From contig NZ_JABWRD020000001.1 of NCBI RefSeq assembly GCF_014268785.2, positions 633,001 through 697,000 on the forward strand: DNA of 64,000 nucleotides, given 5' to 3'. The stretch is from Pseudomonas shirazensis. GTDB lineage: Bacteria > Pseudomonadota > Gammaproteobacteria > Pseudomonadales > Pseudomonadaceae. How positions within the stretch are numbered: the stretch's first letter is position 1; every line of letters starts with the position of its first letter. Of this stretch, positions 1 through 7,119 are shown piece after piece. The position numbers and the translations under genes are program-made. The notes below the pieces were generated by a model, which saw only the letters and a program-made list of their open reading frames with translations, ran no database searches and was not told where the DNA came from.

Positions 1-756
1 TCGTTCACCCTGGGCCGCGAGAAGCTGGCGATTGTTGGTGAGTCCGGCTCGGGCAAGTCCACGGTTGGCCGCAGCCTGCTCAAGCTGCACCCAGGCAGCA
101 CCCAGATCACCGCCAAGGCCCTGCAGTTCGGCGATGTCGACCTGCTCAGCGCCAGTGAAAAGGCCATGCAGAAGATCCGTGGTCAGCGCATTTCGATGAT
201 CATGCAAGACCCCAAATACTCGCTCAATCCGGTGGTCAAGGTCGGCGAGCAGATCGCCGAAGCCTACCTGGCGCACCACAAGGCCAGCCGCAGCGAGGCC
301 CGTGAGCGGGTCATGCTGATGCTCGAAAAAGTCCATATCCGTGACCCCAAGCGCGTCTACAACCTGTACCCGCACGAAGTCAGCGGCGGCATGGGCCAGC
401 GCATCATGATCGCCATGATGGTGATCACCAACCCGGAAGTGATCATCGCCGACGAGCCGACCTCGGCGCTGGACGTCTCGGTACGCCAGCAGGTGCTCAG
501 CGTGCTTGAAGAGCTGGTGGTCGAGCAACAGATGGGCCTGATTTTCGTCAGTCACGACCTCAACCTGGTGCGCAACTACTGCGATCGGGTGCTGGTGATG
601 TACGCCGGGCGGGTGGTCGAGTCACTTGCCGCGTGTGACCTGCAGTACGCCGAACACCCTTATACCCGTGGCCTGCTGGCAGCCTTGCCGAGCATGGACA
701 ACCGTCGCCCACGCTTGCCGGTACTGCAACGCGACCCGCTCTGGCTCACCTGCTGA
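1..756 (+). CDS. Oligopeptide/dipeptide-type ABC transporter ATP-binding protein (5' end outside window)
   Basis: Cytoplasmic ATPase of an Opp/Dpp/Nik-type importer. The frame is open from base 1 and already contains the Walker A motif GESGSGKST, so only a short N-terminus is missing. Further on are a Q-loop (MIMQDP), an ABC signature (SGGMGQR, a variant of LSGGQ), Walker B with DEPTSALDVS, and the H-loop SHD. The C-terminal segment with 'HPYTRGLLAALP' is typical of the peptide-importer ATPases. The second ATPase starts 11 bases downstream, so the two form the usual DppD/DppF-like pair, with permeases probably upstream of the window. The substrate cannot be read from sequence; the neighbouring polygalacturonase makes an oligogalacturonide conceivable. 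Confidence 0.9.
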   Translation, partial: SFTLGREKLAIVGESGSGKSTVGRSLLKLHPGSTQITAKALQFGDVDLLSASEKAMQKIRGQRISMIMQDPKYSLNPVVKVGEQIAEAYLAHHKASRSEARERVMLMLEKVHIRDPKRVYNLYPHEVSGGMGQRIMIAMMVITNPEVIIADEPTSALDVSVRQQVLSVLEELVVEQQMGLIFVSHDLNLVRNYCDRVLVMYAGRVVESLAACDLQYAEHPYTRGLLAALPSMDNRRPRLPVLQRDPLWLTC

Positions 757-767
757 GGTAACTGCCC

Positions 768-1544
768 ATGTCCATGATCCAAGCACACGCATTGAACCTC
801 AGCTTTGGCGTCGGCGCTGCCGTCAACCAGGTGCTGCATGACGTCAACCTGACCGTCGAGGACGGCCAGTCGTTCGGCCTGGTCGGCGAGTCCGGCTCCG
901 GCAAGACCACCGTGCTGCGCTGCCTGGCCGGGCAGTACCGGCACTGGAGCGGGGCGCTGAGCATTGCCGGTGTGCCCTTGCAGCAGAAGATCCCCAAGGA
1001 ACACTTTCGCAAGGTCCAGATGGTGTTCCAGGACCCGTACGGTTCGCTGCACCCGCGCCACACCATCGATACCGCGCTGCGCGAACCGCTGACCATTCAT
1101 GGCATCGGCGAGCGTGATGATCGCATCAACGACATCCTGCTCAAGGTCGGCCTCAACGACAGCTTTCGCTATCGCTATCCGCATCAGTTATCGGGTGGCC
1201 AGCGGCAGCGCGTGGCGATTGCCCGCGCGCTGATTCTGCAGCCGCGGGTACTGTTGCTGGATGAGCCGACCTCGGCGCTGGACGTCTCGGTGCAGGCCGA
1301 GATTCTCAACTTGCTGGCCGACCTGCGCCAGCGCGAGAAACTCACCTACCTGATGGTCACCCACGACCTCGGTGTGGTCAGCCACCTGTGCGACAAGGTC
1401 GCGGTGATGCAACAAGGGCGCATCGTCGAGCGCCTCGACAGCCAGGCCCTGAGCCAGGACCTAGCCAACCATGAGTACACCCGCATGCTGGTCCAGGCCA
1501 GCCGCGATTTCAGTGCTGAGTCAGCTCGCCCTGCAGTTGCCTGA
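768..1544 (+). CDS. Oligopeptide/dipeptide-type ABC transporter ATP-binding protein, second ATPase
   Basis: 258-residue ATPase, the DppF/OppF-like partner of the preceding gene. It has Walker A (GESGSGKTT), Q-loop (MVFQDPYGSLHP), signature LSGGQRQR, Walker B plus DEPTSALDVS, and the THD switch His. The ATG at 768 follows a 'gaggtaactgccc' ribosome site, and the gap to the upstream stop is 11 bases, consistent with one operon. It shares roughly half its motifs with the first ATPase, as expected for the heterodimeric ATPases of this class. Only a REP pair lies between its stop and the polygalacturonase gene, so co-transcription is possible but unproven. Confidence 0.92.
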   Translation: MSMIQAHALNLSFGVGAAVNQVLHDVNLTVEDGQSFGLVGESGSGKTTVLRCLAGQYRHWSGALSIAGVPLQQKIPKEHFRKVQMVFQDPYGSLHPRHTIDTALREPLTIHGIGERDDRINDILLKVGLNDSFRYRYPHQLSGGQRQRVAIARALILQPRVLLLDEPTSALDVSVQAEILNLLADLRQREKLTYLMVTHDLGVVSHLCDKVAVMQQGRIVERLDSQALSQDLANHEYTRMLVQASRDFSAESARPAVA

Positions 1545-1553
1545 AATCTTTGG

Positions 1554-1651
1554 GGCCGCCTTACGGCCCTTTGCGGGTGAACCCGCTCCCACAAGGACTG
1601 CGGTGAACCCTGTAGGAGCGGGTTCACCCGCGAAGGGCTGCGAAGCAGCCC
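1554..1651. repeat. Inverted pair of REP elements (BIME-like)
   Basis: Two copies of a Pseudomonas REP lie tail to tail: one around 1554-1595 containing 'cgggtgaacccgctccca', the other around 1611-1651 containing 'taggagcgggttcacccg'. Each has its own short hairpin (ggccgccttacggcc; gggctgcgaagcagccc). This fills nearly all the 146 bases between the ABC ATPase gene and the polygalacturonase gene. The class is known from P. putida; the copy number in this strain cannot be judged from one window. Confidence 0.85.
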
Positions 1652-1690
1652 GAAAAATCTTGAATACGAAAAAACAAGGAAGATAAAAAC

Positions 1691-3511
1691 ATGCCGTATG
1701 CAAGCGCCGCTTCTTCAAGAAAATTCTCCATTGCCCAATCGACCCTGGCCGCACTGAGCCTGGGCTGCAGCCTGCCGCTATGGGCACTGGAAGCGCCGAG
1801 CAAGGTCCAGGTGCCGACCCTGGCCTACGACGACCAGCAGATCATTCTGGTCTGGGAAAAGCCCGCTGGTCATGCCGACATCAGCGATTACCACGTCTAC
1901 GCCAATGGTCAGTTGCTCGGCAGCAGCAACGCCAACAACGACCAGGTATCGCCCGCCAAACCCTACATCGACCGCTTCTACCAGCAGGACACGCGCAACT
2001 TCCACCACCGCATCGCCATCCACAGCTTCACCGCCAACGGTCTCAAACCCGATACCGAATACCGCTTCAGCGTGCGATCAGTGGGGCGCGACGGCAAGGA
2101 GTCAGGCGACAGCCCGGTGGTTGTGCAACGTACCACCGCCGTGCCGGCGTTGTTCGATGTGAAGAAACACGGTGCCAAAGGCGATGGCAGCAGCCTTGAT
2201 ACCGCCGCTATCCAGCGCGCCATCGATGCTTGCACGGTCGGCTGCAAGGTGCTGCTGCCCAAGGGCACCTACAAGAGCGGTGCCCTGTACCTGAAGAGCA
2301 ACATGACCCTGGAGATCGCCGAAGGCGCGACCTTGCTCGGCTCCGAGCGCGCCGAAGACTACCCGCGTGAGGGTTACATCCAGTACCCGTATTCGACCAC
2401 GGTGCGCCCGGCCTCGTTGATCAATGCCTTGCCACGTGATCCGCGCCAGCACCAGGCCTTTGAAAACATCCGTATCGTCGGCAAGGGCACCATCGACGGC
2501 AACGGCTGGAAGCGCAAGGCCGACGCCATCGATGAGCGCGGCCAGCCGTTACCGGTGTACCTGGCCAGCGACAATACCCGCTACATGCTCGACGGGCTGC
2601 TGGCCAAGGCTCAGGTCGAGCGCGCCGTGGCCGAAGGCATGAACGTCAAGGACGCCTACGGCCAGATGCGCTCGTCGCTGATCACCCTGCGTGATGTGAA
2701 AAATGTCTTCTATGGCGGCTTCACCGTGCTCAACCCGGCTTACCACGGCATCATGAACCTGGAAACCGAGAACGTGGTGCTGGCCAACACCACGCACAAG
2801 ACCTACGACGCCAACAACGGCGACGGTATCGAGTTCGCCAACAGCCGTGGGGCGATGGTGTTCAACAACTTCTTCGATACCGGCGATGACTGCGTCAACT
2901 TCGCGGCCGGCACGGGTGCCGAAGCAGTCAAGCAGAAGGCCCAGCAGGATGCCTGGATCTTCAACAACTTCTTCCGCCAGGGCCATGGCATGGTCGTCGC
3001 CGGCAGTCACACCGGCGCCTGGATCGAGAACATCCTCGCCGAGGACAATGTCTCCGATGGCACCGATGCCGGGCTGCGCATGAAGAGCACCAACTTCATG
3101 GGCGGCGGCGCGCGCAATGTCACCTTCCGCGATTCGGCGATACGCAACACGGTCAAGCAGGCGTTCATCTTCACCCTTGATTACCACGACCCAAACGCCA
3201 AACTCGACTACCAACGCTCGACCATCGCCGGGCAGTTCCGTGATGTGCGGGTCAGTGATGTCAGTGTCGAAAACGCGCAACTGGCGGCAATCGAGGTCAA
3301 GGGCGACAGCCAGCATGGTGCCTATCACCAGGGCTTGAGCTTCGAACGGGTCCGCTTCAGTGGTCCGGCGCTGGCCAGAATCGATGGTTTGAAGGACTCA
3401 CGTTTTGACGCCATCCGCTTCAGTGAAACCGGCGGCACCAACCCGTGGCAGGTCAAAGACAGCGACGGGTTGGCGTTTCAGGATGTCGAGCCCGCGCCGG
3501 CGCAGCCCTGA
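1691..3511 (+). CDS. Exo-polygalacturonase-like glycoside hydrolase family 28 with N-terminal fibronectin III domain
   Basis: 606 residues, about the length of the exo-poly-alpha-galacturonosidase PehX of soft-rot enterobacteria (about 602). It begins with a signal peptide (hydrophobic core about 15-33), then an FnIII-like domain (about 38-140), then 'FDVKKHGAKGDG', the usual start of a GH28 beta-helix. The four GH28 signatures are present in order: NGDGIEF (for NTDG), DTGDDC, GHGMVVAGSH and RMK (for RIK). It should hydrolyse galacturonan from chain ends in the periplasm or outside. It has good ribosome-site spacing ('aaggaagataaaaac') and lies next to two FadR-type regulators. The exact chain-end specificity and product are inferred. 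Confidence 0.88.
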   Translation: MPYASAASSRKFSIAQSTLAALSLGCSLPLWALEAPSKVQVPTLAYDDQQIILVWEKPAGHADISDYHVYANGQLLGSSNANNDQVSPAKPYIDRFYQQDTRNFHHRIAIHSFTANGLKPDTEYRFSVRSVGRDGKESGDSPVVVQRTTAVPALFDVKKHGAKGDGSSLDTAAIQRAIDACTVGCKVLLPKGTYKSGALYLKSNMTLEIAEGATLLGSERAEDYPREGYIQYPYSTTVRPASLINALPRDPRQHQAFENIRIVGKGTIDGNGWKRKADAIDERGQPLPVYLASDNTRYMLDGLLAKAQVERAVAEGMNVKDAYGQMRSSLITLRDVKNVFYGGFTVLNPAYHGIMNLETENVVLANTTHKTYDANNGDGIEFANSRGAMVFNNFFDTGDDCVNFAAGTGAEAVKQKAQQDAWIFNNFFRQGHGMVVAGSHTGAWIENILAEDNVSDGTDAGLRMKSTNFMGGGARNVTFRDSAIRNTVKQAFIFTLDYHDPNAKLDYQRSTIAGQFRDVRVSDVSVENAQLAAIEVKGDSQHGAYHQGLSFERVRFSGPALARIDGLKDSRFDAIRFSETGGTNPWQVKDSDGLAFQDVEPAPAQP

Positions 3512-3523
3512 GCCGATATCTGC

Positions 3524-4267
3524 TTACTCGCTGTAGAACGCCTGAACCTGCTGCGCCTCGCGCAGGCGCATGCGGCTGTTGCTCAGGTGCAGGAACATCG
3601 CTGCGCGCGCGGCATCCACCTGGCGGCTGGCAATCGCGTCGAAGATCTGCTGATGTTCGGCGTTGATCCCGGCCAGATAGGTGCTGCGGTTGCTCTGCCC
3701 GGTGTAAGCGGAGTTCATCCGGGTGCGCGGGATCATCTTGGTGCCCAGGTGTTTCATGATGTCGATCAGGTAATGGTTACCTGCTGCCTTGGCGATTTTC
3801 AGGTGGAACTGAAAATCGGCATTGGTGGTGCTGCCTGACTTCTCCGGCCCCTGCAGCAACGCCTGCAATGCCTGCTGCAACTCCTCCAGCGCTTGCGCCG
3901 AAGCGCGCTCGGCAGCCATGCCGGCGGCTTGCACTTCAAGGCTCAGGCGGAATTCGAGCAGATCGAGCACATCGGTCAACAAGACGATGGTGGCGGGCCC
4001 GACGTTGAAACCTTCGGGCGCCGGCATGTCGAGGACAAAAGTGCCGACACCGTGCTGGGTATCGACCAGACCGGCCGCCTGCATCCGCGACAAGGCTTCG
4101 CGCACCACCGAACGGCTGACGCCTTCGCTGGCCATGATGGAGGCTTCGGTGGGCAATTTGTCGCCACGTTTGAGGGTGCCGTCGCGCATGCGCTGAGCGA
4201 AGCGTTCGACCAGCGACTCGGCTAGGCGGCGTGGCTTTTGCGGGGCGGTTGAAGTTTGATCCGGCAT
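3524..4267 (-). CDS. FadR-subfamily GntR transcriptional regulator (metal-type FCD domain)
   Basis: 247 residues. A winged-helix GntR domain (about 13-80, with 'LPTEASIMASEGVSRSVVRE') is followed by an FCD effector domain. The presumed FCD metal ligands are all visible: Asp151 and His155 in DFQFH, His205 in EHQQI and His227. I set the start at the ATG at 4267 (MPDQTS); a longer in-frame reading has no homology. It is divergent from a paralogue at 4366 with a 98-base shared promoter region, and convergent with the polygalacturonase gene. Likely a ligand-responsive repressor of the adjacent sugar-acid genes; the effector is unknown. Confidence 0.88.
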   Translation of the reverse strand: MPDQTSTAPQKPRRLAESLVERFAQRMRDGTLKRGDKLPTEASIMASEGVSRSVVREALSRMQAAGLVDTQHGVGTFVLDMPAPEGFNVGPATIVLLTDVLDLLEFRLSLEVQAAGMAAERASAQALEELQQALQALLQGPEKSGSTTNADFQFHLKIAKAAGNHYLIDIMKHLGTKMIPRTRMNSAYTGQSNRSTYLAGINAEHQQIFDAIASRQVDAARAAMFLHLSNSRMRLREAQQVQAFYSE

Positions 4268-4332
4268 TGTTCTGCTCGCGTGTGAACAATCGCCATTATA
4301 AAGGGTTTCCACGGCAAAGCAGCGGGTATAAT
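4266..4332. promoter_or_regulatory. Divergent promoter/operator between two FadR-type genes
   Basis: The sequence shows an inverted repeat ATTGTTC (4266-4272) / GAACAAT (4284-4290) that overlaps the start codon of the leftward gene. There is a perfect TATAAT at 4327-4332 for the rightward gene, and a TATAAT on the minus strand at 4300-4295. The repeat could be the operator of one or both regulators. The -35 elements are poor matches and are not called. Confidence 0.5.
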
Positions 4333-4365
4333 GCTGGCATCGTCTGATTTCAATGGATCCAAGCA

Positions 4366-5073
4366 ATGGCCCCTGCTGCCCCTGACCGACGCGTGAGCCT
4401 GGCCCAGCAACTGGTACTTGACCTTTCCCGGCAGATCCTCGCCGGCGAGCTGCCGCCGGGTAGCAAACTGCCCACTGAACAGGCGTTCACCGAACAGCGC
4501 AAAGTCAGCCGCACGGTGGTCCGCGAAGCGATGTCGCGGTTGCAGGCCGAGGGCCTGGTAGAAACTCGCCGCGGCATCGGCACCTTTGTCGTCGACAGTA
4601 TGCGACCTGCCGAGTTTCACGAGAGCAAGCCACAGCAGGGCAGTGCTTACGATGCGGTAGCGATCATCGAACTGCGCTTGAGCCTTGAAGTGGAGGCTGC
4701 TGCGATCGCCGCCCAGTGCGCGAGTCCTCGTCAGTTGGCGACGATTCGCGCCGCCCTGGACGAAGCCAATGACCTGCAGCAGCTAGGTGCGCAGAGCACC
4801 CGTATCGACTTTGAATTCGACTTGCAGATCGCCCTGTGCACCGGCAACAGCTTTTTCATCGATGCCATGAACCATGTCGGCAGCACCTTGATGAGTGCTG
4901 CGCCGCCAGCGCGGGCGGTAGAGAGCGAGCTGCGCACGCTGCAAGTGCGCGAACGTGAGCAGATTTACGCTGCGATTGCCCGCAAGGACGCCGACGTAGC
5001 GCGTGCAGCCATGCGCCTGCACCTGACCAACCTGCTGCACCATGCGCGGGCTGCGGTACCATCCGCGCAGTGA
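4366..5073 (+). CDS. FadR-subfamily GntR regulator with degenerate FCD metal site
   Basis: 235 residues. The GntR wing-helix ('KLPTEQAFTEQRKVSRTVVR', about 34-53) clearly resembles the leftward neighbour, so the two are divergent paralogues. In the FCD domain Asp148 is kept, but the first His is Asp152 (DFEFD instead of DFQFH) and the second is Arg197 (RER instead of AEH); only His219 remains. It therefore probably binds no metal or senses a different ligand. The ATG at 4366 starts 34 bases after a TATAAT box. The ribosome site is weak. A role in controlling the flanking catabolic genes is inferred from position. Confidence 0.88.
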   Translation: MAPAAPDRRVSLAQQLVLDLSRQILAGELPPGSKLPTEQAFTEQRKVSRTVVREAMSRLQAEGLVETRRGIGTFVVDSMRPAEFHESKPQQGSAYDAVAIIELRLSLEVEAAAIAAQCASPRQLATIRAALDEANDLQQLGAQSTRIDFEFDLQIALCTGNSFFIDAMNHVGSTLMSAAPPARAVESELRTLQVREREQIYAAIARKDADVARAAMRLHLTNLLHHARAAVPSAQ

Positions 5074-5122
5074 GTGCAGGGCAGGATCACGGCGTGTCGT
5101 TACGCCCATACGAGCGAAAACC

Positions 5123-5186
5123 TTACCGCGTGCTCAACCGCTCGTAGTAAGCGTTGACCGCCGGCAGCTCAGGCTTGGCGTCAATT
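5123..5186 (-). pseudogene. C-terminal remnant of a glutathione S-transferase-like gene
   Basis: On the minus strand, just past the stop of the isomerase gene and in another frame, 19 codons read D-A-K-P-E-L-P-A-V-N-A-Y-Y-E-R-L-S-T-R and then stop (TAA at 5125-5123). The 'YPxLxAYxxRLxxR-stop' pattern is the typical end of bacterial GST proteins. No upstream part exists: the isomerase gene takes its place. I read it as the surviving 3' end of a gene cut when the neighbouring cassette arrived. The call rests on a short match, so it is moderate. Confidence 0.45.
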
Positions 5187-6014
5187 TCAGCGCAGGCTGG
5201 CGAGAACCTCGCGCGCCTTGTCCAATGCCAGTCTGGCGCGGTCATAGGCACAGACGCCTTGCTCCATCAGTTGCCGGGTGGGGATCTCCAGGCTTAGTGG
5301 GATACCGCTCGGCAGTGCCTTGAGCAAACCGTGCAGGTCACAATCGCCATCCCCTGGGAAGCGTCGTTCCTGGCGAGCCTGGCGCAGGATCTCGGCCATC
5401 TCCGCAGGCCGTGGGCCCACCACGTCGCACAGCTGGGCGTAGCGCAGGCGCTGCGGCGCAGTTGCGCTGGCGACAGCAAGTGCTTGCACGGACGAGCCTG
5501 AGCGATCGAAGTGGAAGGCATCGATCAATACCGCGCCGTTGCTGCGTCCAGCCTGCTCGACGATGTGCCAGGCCTCGGCCAGGTTGCGCACATCGGTCCA
5601 GGGCATGAACTCCAGATTGACATGGATACCGAAGGGTAGGGCCAGCTCGCACAGCGCGGCGAAATTGTCGGCCGTGCGCACTGGGTCCGGATCGTTGCCG
5701 GCAATCAGCAGGTCACTTGCTTCAAATTCGGCGCCGGCCTCCAGCACGGTCAGAAACGCCTGCACCTGGGTGTCTGGCTTGAGCCGCAGGATCTCGATAT
5801 CCAGTACCTTGGTCCCGGTGTCGCGCAGGCGCTGAAGGGTCTGGCGCCGTAACTGCGCATCGGCTACCAGCGGGAAGTGGTGCTCTTCAGGGGTTGCAGG
5901 CTCAAGGCGCAGGCCCACATGGCTGTAGCCGGCGCGCGCTGCAACCTCGACCATATCGGGTGGGGACAGCTCAAGTACGGTCAGGGCAGCAAGGGAGAAT
6001 ATCTGGTCGCTCAT
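5187..6014 (-). CDS. Xylose-isomerase-like TIM-barrel enzyme (sugar phosphate isomerase/epimerase or dehydratase family)
   Basis: 275 residues, one AP-endonuclease-2/xylose-isomerase TIM barrel. Expected metal ligands are Glu135 (HVNLE), Asp165 (LIDAFHFD, with His168) and Glu243 (SLEIP). The third position, often His, appears to be Gln194 (YAQLCD). The family includes hydroxypyruvate isomerases, inosose dehydratases and 3-dehydroshikimate dehydratase (AsbF/QuiC type, similar length). The gene is divergent from an IclR gene with a 250-base control region, and its stop abuts a GST remnant. Because the same cassette holds a KstD-like flavoprotein, a dehydratase or isomerase acting on a hydroaromatic intermediate is plausible, but the substrate is not readable. 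Confidence 0.75.
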   Translation of the reverse strand: MSDQIFSLAALTVLELSPPDMVEVAARAGYSHVGLRLEPATPEEHHFPLVADAQLRRQTLQRLRDTGTKVLDIEILRLKPDTQVQAFLTVLEAGAEFEASDLLIAGNDPDPVRTADNFAALCELALPFGIHVNLEFMPWTDVRNLAEAWHIVEQAGRSNGAVLIDAFHFDRSGSSVQALAVASATAPQRLRYAQLCDVVGPRPAEMAEILRQARQERRFPGDGDCDLHGLLKALPSGIPLSLEIPTRQLMEQGVCAYDRARLALDKAREVLASLR

Positions 6015-6195
6015 GCTTGGCTCTCTAATTGTGTAGCGGCGCTGGTCTGGTGTGCGCCGGTTAGAATCGAGTTCCAGTTGTAAACAAATTCCTCACTGAG
6101 GACTACTTGAAAAGCGCGCCTAAGCGGCACTTTTGTTCGATAATCGCCCTGATTAATGCGCCCAACGCTGCCCATTGATTGACCCTCCTGCATTG

Positions 6196-6212
6196 CTGGA
6201 ATAGTTTTCCAG
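6196..6212. promoter_or_regulatory. Candidate operator in the isomerase/IclR divergent region
   Basis: The 250 bases between 6014 and 6265 hold an inverted repeat CTGGAA-tagtt-TTCCAG (6196-6212) and a perfect 11-base palindrome CCTCACTGAGG (6091-6101). IclR proteins usually bind short palindromes between divergent genes, so the first is the better candidate for autoregulation. No clear -10/-35 pair was identified. Confidence 0.35.
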
Positions 6213-6264
6213 TCACAGAAAACCCATTTTGGCTGATTTATGTAGCCGGGACCAGGAGACCTTG

Positions 6265-7119
6265 ATGAGCAACGTCGCAAGCACCGCCGAATCACCCTAC
6301 GCAGGCCTCTTCGATCGCGGGCTTGCGGTGCTGGAACTCCTCGCCAGCAGCGCCGAAGGCAGCTCGCTGACGGACATTTCCGAGCAACTGCAGATCCCCC
6401 GCAGCGCCACCCACAGGCTGCTGAGCACTCTGTGCGACACTGGCTATGCCCGGCAGGAGCACGAGCGCGGCACTTATGTGCTGACCTCCAAACTGCAGGC
6501 GCTGGCGTTTACTCACCTGGCCGCCGACGGCACGATCGATGCGGTGCAACCGGTGCTCAACCGGCTTGCGGCCGAGGTCGGCGAGCTGGTGCGGCTGTCG
6601 GTGGTGGACGAGCAGCGCCTGACCTGGGTTGCCCGTGCGCAAGGCGCACGCTCCGGGCTGCGCTATGACCCGGACATGGGCATGGAGGCCAGGCTGTCCT
6701 GTTCAGCCAGTGGCTATGCGTGGTTGGCGAGCATGACCGACAAGCAGGCCCTGGCTCTGATTCTCAGGCAGGGCCTGGGGCAAGTGCAGAATTATGGTCC
6801 GAACGCACCACAGACGGTGGAAGCGCTGCTGACCAATATTCAGGCCGCGCGCGAGCAAGGATACGCGCTGGCTGTGCAGACCTTTGCCGACTGGATGTCG
6901 GCCATCGCAGTGGCATTGCACCATCCGGTCACCCACGAGGTGATCGGCGTGGTCAGCGTGGCCGGGCCGGTCTTTCGCCTTGGCGAGGCAAGGCTGCACC
7001 AGATCGCGCCGGCGCTGATCGCAGCGGTGACAGACATCCAGCAGTTGATACCAGGCTCGCCAGCCTTGATGAGCCCAGGCCTGACCGCTCTAAGCCTCAC
7101 TCCGGAGGGCCAGGCATGA
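6265..7119 (+). CDS. IclR-family transcriptional regulator
   Basis: 284 residues. An N-terminal winged helix (about 11-70: 'RGLAVLELLASS', then LTDISEQL and PRSATHRLL) precedes the IclR effector domain, with 'LSCSASGYAWLAS' in the ligand region and 'ARLHQIAPALIAAV' near the end. I chose the ATG at 6265 because 'accaggagacctt' gives a good ribosome site; a TTG 36 bases upstream has none. Its last bases overlap the flavoprotein start (ATGA, 7116-7119), so the two are translationally coupled. It is divergent from the isomerase gene. It probably controls both in response to the pathway substrate. Confidence 0.9.
   Translation: MSNVASTAESPYAGLFDRGLAVLELLASSAEGSSLTDISEQLQIPRSATHRLLSTLCDTGYARQEHERGTYVLTSKLQALAFTHLAADGTIDAVQPVLNRLAAEVGELVRLSVVDEQRLTWVARAQGARSGLRYDPDMGMEARLSCSASGYAWLASMTDKQALALILRQGLGQVQNYGPNAPQTVEALLTNIQAAREQGYALAVQTFADWMSAIAVALHHPVTHEVIGVVSVAGPVFRLGEARLHQIAPALIAAVTDIQQLIPGSPALMSPGLTALSLTPEGQA

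Noticed and set aside
5187..6014. Firm naming of the TIM-barrel protein as 3-dehydroshikimate dehydratase
   Set aside because: Length and three metal ligands fit, but the third ligand is Gln rather than His and the overall family is very broad; kept as a possible role only.
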